Notes: generated by a model not told the origin, from the letters alone. Shown: positions 41,371-51,578, numbered from the stretch's first letter. The stretch is DNA of 64,000 nt from JABDBE01 sp963832245 (GCA_963832245.1 CAWHTG010000002.1:434001-498000), one strand, 5' to 3'. Numbers and translations: made by a program.

Positions 41371-43602
41371 ATGCCACGCATCCCGATCTTCAGCTTCGGA
41401 CAGCCAGAACAAGAAGCGGCCCTTCCTCGCCTTGATGGCTATACTCCTTCGCTTTCTCTCGAAGGGCTGCAACTCGGCGTCGATAACTTACGCCACGATG
41501 TTCACCTCAGTCCCAAATTTGTGGCGCAGACCCGCTCCCAGATTTCACGCCTGATCGTGCGTCACGGGGATGTGGAAGGATTGCTCGCGGCGGAAGCGCC
41601 CCAGCCGCGGCAGAGCAGCCACTTCATAGGATCGAATGCCAGCCCAAAGGCCAATGCCAAGCCCGCGGCCTCAGAATTGAAGCAGCTTCTGGTGGAAGTG
41701 CATTCCGCCGCGCTGAATCGCGCCAAGGCTGACGGAAACCCGTCTCTGGATCTGCTGGCCCGAATCGCAATCATCAAATTTCTGCGCATTGAACTGGGTT
41801 CGCAGTTTGCCCAGATCCTGGAACGTTGCCGCATGACGCTGAAAAGCTACGAAGGCGTGCGGGCCCAGAAGGCCCTGGAATATCGCGAGCGCGTCGCCGC
41901 CTTCCAGGTGGCGAAAAAAGTAATTCTGCGCAAGACCGGGCAAGAACTGTTTCGCACCCTTCGTGAAATCGAGAAGGAAACGCTGGCCCGGACCCGGCGC
42001 TCGCTGTTTGGAAATAGCCCCAGCAATGACGAGCAATACAAGCTCTTCCTTAATCCGCTGATTTTCACCTCCGATGGCTGCGACCCGTATGTCAACGCCG
42101 AGCAGTACGTGATGCTGGGCAATTTCGACCGCGACCCTGACCGCTTCGCCAATGTTCGCAAAATTGCCTACGAGTTCTTGCAATCGCTGAATCTCGGTCT
42201 TGAAGCCGACCCCGAGCGCGCGATCAATGCCTGGCTGAATGTGCCGGAAAACGCCCAGGAACTAATTGGCTCCGGAACTCCGGATGACTCCACACCCGAA
42301 GAGCGAGCGCGGAAAACACGCCTGGGGGCGTGGTTAGCGCTGCTGGATCGCGAGAAGCTCATGGACTATGTGTTGGCTTCATATGAAGCGGTGCCGCTCC
42401 TGGCGGAGTACTCGCCCCGCATCAATGCGCAACAATTAAAGAATGCACTGATCTCTCGCGAAGAGCGCACTCGGGTGGAAAAGCTGATCGTAGAACAGGG
42501 CAAGGTGTCGCGCGACAGTCTGCAAGCCGCGGTGCAGCGTGTCACCAGTTGCCGGGGAGCCGACCGCGGCAAGATTGCGGCCCGATTCCTGCGTGACTTC
42601 ATGCGCTACCACCGCGACCTGAGGAACCTGGATGCGCTGCGGTCGGCGATGGACAACGTCAATCTCATCGCCAACGAAAAAATGCGCCAGCTTTCCGCCA
42701 TGAACGGAACGCTCTACGAATTCCTCTTGCCCGAGGAGCAGAAACCGTCGGAAGAGAAAGTCTTGCGCCACGTGATCGTCAAAGCCGATGTCCGCGACTC
42801 GTCACGGCTCACCCGATCGCTGCTCGAGCGCGGCATGAATCCAGCGTCCTACTTCAGTCTGAATTTCTACGATCCGGTCAACAAGCTTTTGTCTAAATAC
42901 GGAGCCAGCAAAGTTTTTCTCGAAGGCGACGCGATCATTCTTGCCATCCTCGAGCGCGAAGGAGAGCCGGGTCTTGCGGTCGGCCGCGCGGCGGTGCTGG
43001 CTCGCGAGATTATCGAAATCGTGCGCGGCTACAACCAACTGCTCGAACGCGCGGGTCTTCCCGACATTGAATTGGGCGTAGGAATTTCCTACCAGGATTC
43101 CGCGCCGATGTACCTGATGGACGGTGAGCAACGAATCATGATTTCGGACGCGCTGAACGAGAGCGACCGCCTGTCCTCTTGCAGCAAGCGGGTGCGGAAA
43201 TCCATGAAGACGATTGAGACTCCATTCAACGTCTACGCATTTCAAACCGTGCCCGACGCCGACGTCGAAGACAGCCCAGACGACTTCATTCTGAAATACA
43301 ACCTGAACGGGATCCGCATCAGCGAGCCCGCGTTCCAGAGGTTGAAGCAGGAAATTTCGCTCGAACTCTCCCCGCTCGACTTACCCAAAGCCTGGGGTGG
43401 GGAAGAATTTCATCTATGGAGCGGCCTGGTCCCGCTCGGCAACGACATCTTTCGCAAAATCGTGGTCCGCGGAAGCCGCATGCCCCAGATCGATCCCCAC
43501 AATTTCTCCGTCCAGCTCTGGACCGAGCGCTGGTACTACGAAATCTGCGCCAACCCCGCCATCGACGCCAAACTGGAAGGCAAAGCCGCAGGCGCGAAGT
43601 AA
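41371..43602 (+). CDS. Class III nucleotidyl cyclase-like protein
   Basis: The 743-aa product has a long N-terminal part (about 1-460) of mostly charged helices and a domain at about 465-625 resembling class III adenylate/guanylate cyclases. VIVKADVRDSSRLTR supplies the first metal Asp, and SKYGASKVFLEGDAIILAIL the second; GVGISYQDSAPMYLMDGE follows as in cyclases. A beta-rich C-terminal tail of about 110 residues follows. It may make cyclic AMP or GMP, or be a degenerate signalling partner; the substrate-determining residues cannot be judged by eye. It probably shares a transcript with the TPR gene. Confidence 0.65.
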   Translation: MPRIPIFSFGQPEQEAALPRLDGYTPSLSLEGLQLGVDNLRHDVHLSPKFVAQTRSQISRLIVRHGDVEGLLAAEAPQPRQSSHFIGSNASPKANAKPAASELKQLLVEVHSAALNRAKADGNPSLDLLARIAIIKFLRIELGSQFAQILERCRMTLKSYEGVRAQKALEYRERVAAFQVAKKVILRKTGQELFRTLREIEKETLARTRRSLFGNSPSNDEQYKLFLNPLIFTSDGCDPYVNAEQYVMLGNFDRDPDRFANVRKIAYEFLQSLNLGLEADPERAINAWLNVPENAQELIGSGTPDDSTPEERARKTRLGAWLALLDREKLMDYVLASYEAVPLLAEYSPRINAQQLKNALISREERTRVEKLIVEQGKVSRDSLQAAVQRVTSCRGADRGKIAARFLRDFMRYHRDLRNLDALRSAMDNVNLIANEKMRQLSAMNGTLYEFLLPEEQKPSEEKVLRHVIVKADVRDSSRLTRSLLERGMNPASYFSLNFYDPVNKLLSKYGASKVFLEGDAIILAILEREGEPGLAVGRAAVLAREIIEIVRGYNQLLERAGLPDIELGVGISYQDSAPMYLMDGEQRIMISDALNESDRLSSCSKRVRKSMKTIETPFNVYAFQTVPDADVEDSPDDFILKYNLNGIRISEPAFQRLKQEISLELSPLDLPKAWGGEEFHLWSGLVPLGNDIFRKIVVRGSRMPQIDPHNFSVQLWTERWYYEICANPAIDAKLEGKAAGAK

Positions 43603-43633
43603 CCCAGTGTGTGGCGCGGGCGCCCACGCCCGC

Positions 43634-43675
43634 GTTCCCTGCGATAATCACGTAGCCCCGGACGCCTCGTCCGGG
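43634..43675 (+). repeat. REP-like copy 2
   Basis: Contains CACGTAGCCCCGGACGCCTC followed by GTCCGGG; close match to 58645-58687. The CCGGACG and CGTCCGG parts form a small hairpin. Confidence 0.65.
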
Positions 43676-44015
43676 TTCGTAGCGACCAGGTTCGGAATTC
43701 CTATTGCACATACTATGGTGCAGAATCTCCCTTAAAAAAACGCTCCACTTTGGCCTAAAATCTAGAAAACAAAGGACCGGAAATTTTCTTGCCTCCTAGA
43801 TCTATGGTTCTTAAGGTAGTTACAGGCAAAATCTTGGAAACATTGAAGTTATCGGGATGTCCGATCGGCCCAGAAACTGCGCCCGTGGTTGGGTTGTCAA
43901 AGACCGTAGATTATCTTGGAGATAATCTATGTGATCTTATGTTATCGAAAGTGGAGGCATGGGGTCAAGAACAAAGCGGTAGGGCAGCGAGCCTGGTTCC
44001 AAATTGGGAACGTCG

Positions 44016-44055
44016 CACCCACCCTTTCCGCAAAGAACGCGGAAAAGGGTGGGGC
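44016..44055. repeat. Large intergenic hairpin
   Basis: Left arm CCACCCTTTCCGC and right arm GCGGAAAAGGGTGG pair with one bulged base around a seven-base loop (AAAGAAC). No T-tract; resembles a REP or transcript-stabilising element. Confidence 0.6.
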
Positions 44056-44096
44056 ACCCGCTTGGTTGGCGGAGCGTTGAAAGGCTGGGCCAGCCC

Positions 44097-45401
44097 CTAC
44101 TGCGGTCTGATCATCCCAGTTCCAAATCCCCTGAAGACCCGCCGCTGCCGTAGCATCTCGCGGACGTTTTCGGGCAGATTGCGCCGCTGGCTGATGCCGG
44201 TTGCGCTCCGAACACCGCCCCTACAGCCTTCGTCACCAGCGTTCTTCTCGTCGCATGGAGTCGCAAGGAACGGAACGACTGCGCCGGTTTGGTCGAGTGC
44301 CGCCCCCACGATCTGCCCGCGGGAATTGATCGAGTTGGAGAACAATAGAAACAACGGCGAGCTCGGAGGAATGAGGGTGTTAAGGTCCGTCATCAGTCCG
44401 TCCTGCCAAATGGTCGCGCGGCAGTTGAAGTTGACGTCGCACGACTGCGCCGCTACCTGACCTCTGTCGTTGATTGCGCTGGCCACACTCGAAAAATCTC
44501 CCGGAAGCGTGCCCAAGTCAGTCAAGACGCCGTTCTGCCAGAGAAATCCACGAGAGGTCGCGTCGCCGGTCAAGTCCGACACACCGACCACTTGGCCTCG
44601 GTTATTGATACCAAACGCCACATTGGTCGTCGTGCCGCCCAGGTTGCCCAGATCGGTCGGAGTACCGTTTTTCCAGAGCGCGATGTGAAGAGCGCTCGCC
44701 CCCGAGATATTTGCGCAAATTCCTGACGTACCCGCCACCTCACCGTTCTCGTTCATATCAAAACCGATGGAGACGGAATCGCCCGCCAGTGGAGGGAGTG
44801 TATGGATTTCGCCGCTTTTCGGTTCCCAGATGAAAGCTTCAAAACCGAGGACTTGGGGAGGGATGCAAGTCGGGTCGGGACTAGCGGTCTCGGCAAAGGC
44901 GAGCACCTGGCCACGGTTGTTGATGGTGTCGACATCGTTGTTGTTGCCTCCCAGAGTGGGGACCAGTGCTCTCTTGCCTTTGTGCCAAACATACGACAGA
45001 CAGGTCTGAAAGGTACCGAAGCCGCAAAAATCCTCTCCCAGCGGATCAGGGATTCCCGTGTCAGATCCCCCCACCGTGACATCGCCGCGGTCATTCAAAC
45101 CACCCGCACTGGCGTTCGGCCCCCCAAGCGTGCCGAGGTCTGTCATCTGTCCATCGACCCAAAGGAAGGGGTGAAAGTTGTGGTCACCTGCAAGGTTCGA
45201 AGTACCGTCTACCCAGTCTCGGTTGTTGATTTCAATGACCAAACAGCAATTGGTCCCGCCGAGCGAGCCGAGGGTCTGCACGGTGTAATGAGTCTGCTTT
45301 GTGGACCGTTGCTGTTGATCCTGCGCGGCGAACCGAACGGGCATCACCAGCGCAGTCAACAATGTCACGGTAGCAAAGCACATCAAGAATCTGGATTTCA
45401 T
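44097..45401 (-). CDS. Exported HAF-repeat protein
   Basis: From ATG 45401 (AAGGAGAGG upstream) the product is 434 aa with a signal peptide (KSRFLMCFATVTLLTALVMP then VRFAAQ). It holds many copies of the HAF-type blade: phrases like MTDLGTLGGPNASA, INNRGQVVGVSDLTG and GFLWQNGVLTDLGTLPG alternate along the chain. This builds a beta-propeller probably exposed outside the cell. The C-terminal 50 residues are basic and unrelated in style, so the last stretch may be a later extension. Function is unknown. Confidence 0.8.
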   Translation of the reverse strand: MKSRFLMCFATVTLLTALVMPVRFAAQDQQQRSTKQTHYTVQTLGSLGGTNCCLVIEINNRDWVDGTSNLAGDHNFHPFLWVDGQMTDLGTLGGPNASAGGLNDRGDVTVGGSDTGIPDPLGEDFCGFGTFQTCLSYVWHKGKRALVPTLGGNNNDVDTINNRGQVLAFAETASPDPTCIPPQVLGFEAFIWEPKSGEIHTLPPLAGDSVSIGFDMNENGEVAGTSGICANISGASALHIALWKNGTPTDLGNLGGTTTNVAFGINNRGQVVGVSDLTGDATSRGFLWQNGVLTDLGTLPGDFSSVASAINDRGQVAAQSCDVNFNCRATIWQDGLMTDLNTLIPPSSPLFLLFSNSINSRGQIVGAALDQTGAVVPFLATPCDEKNAGDEGCRGGVRSATGISQRRNLPENVREMLRQRRVFRGFGTGMIRPQ

Positions 45402-45795
45402 AAACCTCTCCTTGAAGAGTTGCACGCGGAAAGTGCCACCGCATTCTGGCCGGAATTTCCTTGCAACTCTCGGACGCTGAATTTGCGTTTCAATGGCGCA
45501 GGAAACGCCTAACGGGTAAATGCTTCTTGCGAGGTGACGCCTCTTTGCGCCGGTCGTGCGAGGGCCACCGGGACGCCCATGGGGAAATAACCGATCAGCT
45601 TGGGTAGAGCAGGAGAAGGTCGCTTTGAACACCGCGAAATGTTGAGAGCGGCTAGCTCCGCCGAAACTGCCGCAACTTATACTCTTGAAGCATCGGTGGG
45701 TCAAGAGGGATTTGTCACCCGCCGCTGGCTTTACACGCTATTTCGAGGCATACTATGCAGCAAGTCCCAAGACCCCCAACGGCTGAGTTCGCATT
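45402..45795. other. Intergenic region, nothing recognised
   Basis: About 390 bases between the divergent HAF-repeat gene and the TonB-family gene. It should hold both promoters; no clear -35/-10 pair or repeat was identified by eye. Confidence 0.4.
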
Positions 45796-46620
45796 ATGGC
45801 TATGGAACGCACTAACGGTACAGAGGTTGGCAGCTCCCCGCCGCATGCGGCCTTAGAACACCAGCAACGCCGCCGAATGCAGCTCGCACTGGTTGTCCTG
45901 CTGTTGGCGCTGCTTTCGGTTCTTATCAAGGATCGCCAGTTCTGGTTCCCGCCCAGTCCCAGCGCTGACTTCGATACTCCGGAGCAGAGCGTCCCCCAGA
46001 GTAAACCCCTGTCCACGCCAGCCAAAACTGTGACGCCGGTCGCACCATTTAAACCCGCAACCCCAGCGGAACAGGCGCGGCGAAAATCTAAGCGAGTAAC
46101 TGCAACCTCGACCGGGACGCAGAGTTCGATGTCGCCGGTAATTGTGGCAACGAACCGCGCCGTACTTCCTCCGCTTGAAGTGGAAGTCGTAGCCGGCAAC
46201 CAGCACCGCGCCATTAACCCCGGCGACAGTTCGGTCAAACTCGACATGCAGCCTGGTGCTCCGGATGCTTCGGAGCAAACCGCCGCTCCGGCCCAAAGCC
46301 AGTTCATCCCTCCTCCGGACTCGCATATCGCGGCGCACGTCCAACTCGCGCCAGCGAACGCGCAACTGGTTTCTCGTGTGGACCCCAGTTATCCCCTGCT
46401 CGCAAAACAGATGAAAGTACAAGGCGCGGTCATTCTGGAGGCTCTAATCAGCCGGACCGGCAGCATTCAAGACATACAAGTGCTCAGCGGACCAGCAATT
46501 CTTTCGGAAGCCGCTCGCGAAGCCGTGAAGCAGTGGCACTTCAAGCCTTACTACCAAGGTGGGCGGCCGGTAGAAACCGAAGCCCGCATCACCGTGAATT
46601 TCACCATCTCCACCTACTGA
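45796..46620 (+). CDS. TonB-family energy transducer
   Basis: The 274-aa product has an N-terminal cytoplasmic tail, one transmembrane helix (about residues 29-45, LALVVLLLALLSVLI), a long Pro/Ala-rich periplasmic linker and a C-terminal TonB domain: SRVDPSYPLLAKQMKVQGAV and KQWHFKPYYQGGRPVETEA. TonB couples the proton gradient to outer-membrane receptors such as those at 51579 and 59735. Exb proteins are not adjacent. It is monocistronic. Confidence 0.9.
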   Translation: MAMERTNGTEVGSSPPHAALEHQQRRRMQLALVVLLLALLSVLIKDRQFWFPPSPSADFDTPEQSVPQSKPLSTPAKTVTPVAPFKPATPAEQARRKSKRVTATSTGTQSSMSPVIVATNRAVLPPLEVEVVAGNQHRAINPGDSSVKLDMQPGAPDASEQTAAPAQSQFIPPPDSHIAAHVQLAPANAQLVSRVDPSYPLLAKQMKVQGAVILEALISRTGSIQDIQVLSGPAILSEAAREAVKQWHFKPYYQGGRPVETEARITVNFTISTY

Positions 46621-46924
46621 TCTGATCAAGGAGAGTGTCGTGCCGCGTGCGGTTATCGGGATGAAGTGCGCGAAAATGTGGCGCGCCGACCGAGAGTGAA
46701 ACTTCTCCGAAATTAAAACGGGCGTCCGGCTCTTTCGAGTCATTGGACGCCCGGGCAGCCCTCCCCCAGAACTGCTCAACTGGGAAAGTAAATCTTCTCC
46801 TAACCTTTGTGAATGGCACGTCCGGGCCAGACGGACCCACCAAGGTGCCATCGGTGTCACAAACCGTGACGTTAAGGTGTTACGAGTCTCAAACCTTCGC
46901 GGAATTCGTTTTTCCAACCTGCGA
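46621..46924. other. Convergent intergenic region with hairpin
   Basis: About 300 bases between the TonB-family gene and the GGDEF response regulator. CGGGCGTCC (46719-46727) and GGACGCCCG (46745-46753) form a perfect nine-base-pair stem with a 17-base loop; no T-tract. It may be a REP or bidirectional stop signal. Confidence 0.5.
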
Positions 46925-47947
46925 TCATCCGCCTGGCTGCCCTGCCGCTCGCGCAACCGGGGCTGTTTGCACCTGATTCCGGCCTCGAGCCTTAGCGGCG
47001 TAGAGTGCCGCGTCCGCGTCACGGATGAGACCCTCGCGGTCGATCAAGCCTGATTCGTTTGCCTGTGCCGTTGCAAGCCCAAGGCTGATAGTAACTGTGA
47101 TCGGCCCTGCACTCGTGGCGATGGGTAGGTCCGCGATCTTGCGCCGTAACCGCTCTGCGGCGACCGCCAGGTTCAATGAATCACACCCAGGAACCACAAC
47201 CAGAAACTCTTCTCCTCCATAACGGCCCACGAAGTCGTAGCTGCGCAGTGCCGAAGCCAAACGGTGGCCCACCCCTTGCAATACAGCGTCTCCGACCAGA
47301 TGGCCATGGGTGTCATTGACATTTTTGAAGAAATCGATGTCAGCCATGATCACGCCCAAAGAATCCTGGCTGCGGCGGCTGCGCTCCATCTCGCCGCTTA
47401 GCAAATCGAGGATGGCCCCCCGATTCCAAGTTGCAGTGAGTCGATCGTGAGCCGCCTCAAACTGCAAAGCGTTTTGGGCGCGAATCAACGCTGCCTGTAA
47501 ATCGAGAATCCGCTTGCCCGCCCGCACTCGGGCGCGCAGTTCGTCCGCATCGAACGGCTTGGTCAGGTAATCATCGGCCCCACTTTCGAGGCCTTTGATA
47601 ACATCTTGTTTGTCGTCTTTGGCGGTCAGCAACAGGACATAGCGATAGAGACCTTGATCGCGAGTGCGGATTCTCCGGCAGAGTTCGATGCCTTCCATCC
47701 CTGGCATCATCCAATCGAGGATCGCCAACTGGGGAGCATCTTCCTTTTGCAAGACTTCCCACGCATCCAGCCCGTTCTCTACCGCCGTGACACGGTAATC
47801 CCAGCGCTTGAACCAGCTCTCGAGAATGCGGCGAAAAATCGGATCATCTTCTGCGATCAATACCGTATTAAGCGAGGGCGCCTTGCTCTCGATATCTGGC
47901 TTTGCATCTCCGGGCAGATCGCCGAGTTGTGCTGGAATGCTATTCAT
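46925..47947 (-). CDS. Response regulator diguanylate cyclase (REC-GGDEF)
   Basis: The 340-aa product has a receiver domain (acidic pair in IAEDDP, phosphoacceptor Asp78 in LAILDWMMPG, Lys130 in YLTKPFDA) and a GGDEF domain with intact GGEEF at 244-248. RSYD at 235-238, five residues before it, is an intact product-binding I-site. It therefore probably makes cyclic di-GMP when phosphorylated and is feedback-inhibited. It overlaps the hybrid kinase gene by eight bases, which points to a dedicated partner. Confidence 0.95.
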   Translation of the reverse strand: MNSIPAQLGDLPGDAKPDIESKAPSLNTVLIAEDDPIFRRILESWFKRWDYRVTAVENGLDAWEVLQKEDAPQLAILDWMMPGMEGIELCRRIRTRDQGLYRYVLLLTAKDDKQDVIKGLESGADDYLTKPFDADELRARVRAGKRILDLQAALIRAQNALQFEAAHDRLTATWNRGAILDLLSGEMERSRRSQDSLGVIMADIDFFKNVNDTHGHLVGDAVLQGVGHRLASALRSYDFVGRYGGEEFLVVVPGCDSLNLAVAAERLRRKIADLPIATSAGPITVTISLGLATAQANESGLIDREGLIRDADAALYAAKARGRNQVQTAPVARAAGQPGG

Positions 47948-50705
47948 GGTGCGCCGCCGCCAACCCTTTCAGCTCATGGTGAAGACTCGCTACTTCCCGC
48001 TCCAGTGTTGCGAACGTATCGCTGGCGCGGGAAAGGTCTTGACGGCGTCCCATCTCTTCGAGTTGCCGGGCAGCTTGTGAAGTCGCCCCCGCGCCCAGAT
48101 AGCTCGACTCCCCCTTAAGGCTGTGCGCCGCCCGCATGACTCCGTCGGAGTCCCCAGCCGCGACTGCCTGCCGCAGCTTCTGCAAAAGCTTCGGAGATTC
48201 TTGCAGAAAAATTTCACACAAGTCGCGGAGCAATTCCTCGTCACCTCCAATGCGATCGAGGGCCTCTTTCCGGTTCCACGACGCTGCCTCCGCTACAGGC
48301 TTGGCCGGCGTTACCCGCGGGTTCGCCAAGCCGGTAAGGGTTTGTTCAATGTCGCTGAAGCGCACAGGTTTAGTAATGTAGCCATCCATTCCCGCTGCGA
48401 GGCAGAGTTCGCGATCGCCCTTCATGGCATGCGCCGTCATCGCGAAAATGGGCAGGTGAGTTCCACTCTTCTTCTCTCTTTCCCGGATGGCCGCGGTTAC
48501 GACCAGGCCATCCATCTCCGGCATTTGAACGTCCATGAAAACAATATCGAATTTCTCCGCCGAGGCTAATTGCAGCGCTTCCTTGCCGTTTTGCGCTAAC
48601 ACGGGAGTGTGGCCCATCTTCTGCAACACACGAATGATCACTACTTGGTTCACCGCGTTATCTTCTGCCACCAGGATCCTCATTTTGCGGGCCGCTTCGC
48701 GCAGCGTGTGACGCGTCACCAGCGGCGGGCTGGCGTTGATTTCCATTTGCCGCTGGGTGAGCGCCGTAAGCATGGCGGCCAACAGGTCGGACTTGACCAC
48801 CGGCTTGAGCAGATAGGCCGAGATCCCCAGTTCCCGGCAGCGGTTGGCTTCGCCGGGTCGACCGCCGGAGGTCAGCATCAGTACGGTGACTTCAGTCAGG
48901 CGGCCATTGCCTTTGATTCTGCTCTGGATTTTCTCCGCTAATTCGAACCCATCCATCACCGGCATATTGCCGTCGATCAGAACCACCCGGAAAGGATCTC
49001 CTTTTTGCTCCGCGGTCTCCAACGCAGCCAGGGCAACTGCGCCACTTTCCGCTGCGCCAGGCCTCATGCCCCATCGGCGAGTCATCTCGGTGAGGATCCG
49101 CCGATTGGTTTCATTGTCGTCGACCACCAGCACGGAAAGACCACGCAACTCGGCTTCGACAGCGGTCGTGGCAGGCTGGGCCTTCATGTCGCCTACGGCA
49201 AAGCGTGCTGTGAAATGAAAAGTGCTTCCCTGACCTTCACTACTTTCCATCCACATCTCTCCGCCCATCAATTGAACCAGGCGTGCCGAGATAGCCAGTC
49301 CCAAACCTGTGCCGCCGTATTTGCGGGTGGTGCTGCTGTCCGCTTGCGAAAAAGCTTGGAACAGCAGTCCCTGTTTTTCTGCGGGAATTCCGATACCAGT
49401 GTCTTTTACTTTGAAATGAAGTTCCACGCCTCCAGCATCTTGTGAATGGCTTTGAACGGTGACCAAAACTTCACCCTCCGGCGTGAACTTAATTGCATTG
49501 CCAACCAGATTTACCAGTATCTGCCGCAAACGCCCGGGATCGCCGCGGAGTTGCGAGGGCACTTCCGGATCAGCGTCGTAGACCAACTCCAATCCCTTCT
49601 GATGAGCCCGCAGAGCCAGAGTCTTTATGGTCTGCCCGATGCAGTCGTAGAGATTGAAATCGAGCATCTCCAAATCCAGTTTGCCCGATTCCACCTTGGA
49701 GAAATCCAATATGTCATTGATCACCGATAACAGCGACTCGCCGGAAGACCTTACCAGCAGCAGGTTGCCTCGCTGTTCGCTGCTCAATTCCGTATCCAGG
49801 GTCAATTCGGTCATCCCCATGATGCCGTTGATGGGGGTGCGGATCTCGTGGCTCATGTTGGCGAGAAATTCGCTTTTCGCGCGACTGGCCGCTTCCGCCG
49901 TGTCCTTGGCTGCTTGCAGTGCTGTGTTGGTGGCAAGCAACTCGGCGGTACGGTGGGAAACTTGCTCCTCGAGGTTCTCCCGGTGTTGCTGCAGTTCCAA
50001 ATCACGCGATTCGATTTGCTCCAGCATCCCATTGAACTCGGTCGCCAGCAGACCGAATTCGTCACGATTCAGGATTTTGGCTCGGATGGAGTAGTCGCCA
50101 CGGCCGGAAACCGCTTTGGTGGTCTCCACCAGACTGAGAACGGGCGACGAGATGGGTTTTTGAAAACGCGAGGCCAGTCCGAAAGCCATGGAGAATGTGA
50201 CCAGCAGCGTCAATACGAAGGTGAAGGCATACCCTCGCAATCGGTCATGAAGTCTTCCCAGATCAGACTCAAGGTACAACGTGCCGACGGTTTCACCGGC
50301 AAGCACGATTTTGCGGAACTGAACCAGGTGGCCGTTCGCGAACTGGGTCTTCTCGCCTTGCGGCGATGGCGGAATAAAAACCGACTCCTTTGTATCCCGT
50401 GCATATTTAGCGAATGCTTTGCCATCCGAGGTGTAGATACAAGCTGCAGTCACATTGGGTTCAGCGCGCAAAGCCCGCAAAACATCTCGCGCCGCATCCG
50501 CATCCCGAAACGTTAGTGCAGCCGTGCTATTGCCGGCCAGCACATCGCCTAGGACCGCCAGATTCTGCGCCACCGAATGCCGGAACGTCAGCACGTCATA
50601 AATCGCCATGGGGCAGGAAACCGCCAATGCGGTGAAGCCGCTGATCGCCATGAACAGGGCGGTCAACTTCCGGCGGATCGACAAATCCCCAAACTGACGT
50701 ATCAA
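47940..50705 (-). CDS. Hybrid histidine kinase with CHASE8-like sensor and Hpt
   Basis: This 921-aa membrane protein has a helix at 12-35, a periplasmic domain (about 45-150) with NSTAALTFRDADAARDVLRA as in CHASE8, a second helix (160-178), HAMP, HisKA (His286 in FLANMSHEIRTPINGIMG), an ATPase domain (DTGIGIPAEKQG and GGTGLGLAIS), two receiver domains (DGNMPVMDG; FMDVQMPEMDG) and a C-terminal Hpt (RAAHSLKGESSYLG). It lies between YfiR-like and GGDEF genes. It probably senses periplasmic state through YfiR and passes phosphate to the GGDEF regulator. Confidence 0.92.
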   Translation of the reverse strand: MIRQFGDLSIRRKLTALFMAISGFTALAVSCPMAIYDVLTFRHSVAQNLAVLGDVLAGNSTAALTFRDADAARDVLRALRAEPNVTAACIYTSDGKAFAKYARDTKESVFIPPSPQGEKTQFANGHLVQFRKIVLAGETVGTLYLESDLGRLHDRLRGYAFTFVLTLLVTFSMAFGLASRFQKPISSPVLSLVETTKAVSGRGDYSIRAKILNRDEFGLLATEFNGMLEQIESRDLELQQHRENLEEQVSHRTAELLATNTALQAAKDTAEAASRAKSEFLANMSHEIRTPINGIMGMTELTLDTELSSEQRGNLLLVRSSGESLLSVINDILDFSKVESGKLDLEMLDFNLYDCIGQTIKTLALRAHQKGLELVYDADPEVPSQLRGDPGRLRQILVNLVGNAIKFTPEGEVLVTVQSHSQDAGGVELHFKVKDTGIGIPAEKQGLLFQAFSQADSSTTRKYGGTGLGLAISARLVQLMGGEMWMESSEGQGSTFHFTARFAVGDMKAQPATTAVEAELRGLSVLVVDDNETNRRILTEMTRRWGMRPGAAESGAVALAALETAEQKGDPFRVVLIDGNMPVMDGFELAEKIQSRIKGNGRLTEVTVLMLTSGGRPGEANRCRELGISAYLLKPVVKSDLLAAMLTALTQRQMEINASPPLVTRHTLREAARKMRILVAEDNAVNQVVIIRVLQKMGHTPVLAQNGKEALQLASAEKFDIVFMDVQMPEMDGLVVTAAIREREKKSGTHLPIFAMTAHAMKGDRELCLAAGMDGYITKPVRFSDIEQTLTGLANPRVTPAKPVAEAASWNRKEALDRIGGDEELLRDLCEIFLQESPKLLQKLRQAVAAGDSDGVMRAAHSLKGESSYLGAGATSQAARQLEEMGRRQDLSRASDTFATLEREVASLHHELKGLAAAHHE

Positions 50706-50723
50706 AACGACTCCCTCTCGTTG

Positions 50724-51305
50724 CTACCCGACCACCAGTCTCGCCACGCTCAACAGCTTGGAACTGATCTTTAACCCACATTGCTCGGCTGCTTTGCGAT
50801 TCACTTCAAACTGCACCCGGCTGTTCTCCAACACAAAATTGATCATCCCACCCTGCTCGATAAAACTTTTTGTATCGCCCACGGTCAGGGCATCGCTCCC
50901 CTGTAGGCTCTCAAAGATCCGCTTCAGCTGTGCCGTTTCCGAGGACGCAATGAAAAGAATGTGGCAACCTCTGGCCGGCTGCAGGTCGGGCACTTGACTG
51001 ACCTCGAGTTTGTGTCCGTTCACCATCTTGTCCTTGGTGATGTTGCGTAATTCTTCACCGAAGGGATCGCGCCCCAGAACACAGATCCGAAGCGGCGCAG
51101 AAACATCGGAGAAACTGCTCGGCGGCCACTCGATAAATTTCGCGAAGTTGTACAAGAAAGCCGCCTTGACTTGATACTCGCCAGCGGTTGGGGATTGCGC
51201 ACGCGATGCGCTCAGGAACAGCGCGATCACGCTCAGCACCCATAGAGCCCGATTGGAACTCGCGCTGCCTCTAACCTTCGCCGGAGTCAAGTTCACAATC
51301 TGCAA
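50724..51305 (-). CDS. YfiR-family (DUF4154) periplasmic protein
   Basis: The 193-aa product carries a signal peptide (ALWVLSVIALFLSASRAQ after a 20-residue leader) and the family core: YQVKAAFLYNFAKFIEWPP, LRICVLGRDPFG, CHILFIASSE and GGMINFVLENSRVQFEVN with LKISSKLLSVARLV. YfiR is the periplasmic repressor of the CHASE8 diguanylate cyclase YfiN in gamma-proteobacteria; here its partner appears to be the CHASE8-bearing hybrid kinase 18 bases downstream. The conserved Cys pair is reduced, with CVLG and CHILF and CGLK. Confidence 0.9.
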   Translation of the reverse strand: MQIVNLTPAKVRGSASSNRALWVLSVIALFLSASRAQSPTAGEYQVKAAFLYNFAKFIEWPPSSFSDVSAPLRICVLGRDPFGEELRNITKDKMVNGHKLEVSQVPDLQPARGCHILFIASSETAQLKRIFESLQGSDALTVGDTKSFIEQGGMINFVLENSRVQFEVNRKAAEQCGLKISSKLLSVARLVVG

Positions 51306-51578
51306 CGATTTGGTCCTTCCTGAATATTCGACGGCACATAAAACTGCTCCATGCTCGAGAGTCGCTTGGGCTCAAGGGACTCATTACGTACAGGGGCTAC
51401 ACAGGCTTCTTCGACCGAATGGAAAGTTTTCTTTACTTGCACCCGAAGACAAAGGGTTGGAAACAGTTGACGATTGCGGCCGAGCACGAAGGTATAGGAC
51501 CATTCGAATGAATGGACGCATGCGGATAAAATCGTGGCGTTTATTTAAAGCTGTAACCAGACCTGCGCCGAGCGCGCT

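Larger units (their letters stand above)
43603..44096. other. Intergenic region rich in palindromic repeats
   Basis: About 490 bases with no supported gene. It contains a CGGGCGC-CC-ACGCCCG palindrome at 43615, a REP-like copy (43634-43675) and a large hairpin (44016-44055). An open rightward frame from 43789 crosses these elements and the next gene and is not believed. Confidence 0.6.

Noticed and set aside
43789..44460. 223-aa rightward frame
   Set aside because: It spans a large intergenic hairpin and the end of the HAF-repeat gene; composition is typical of non-coding sequence.
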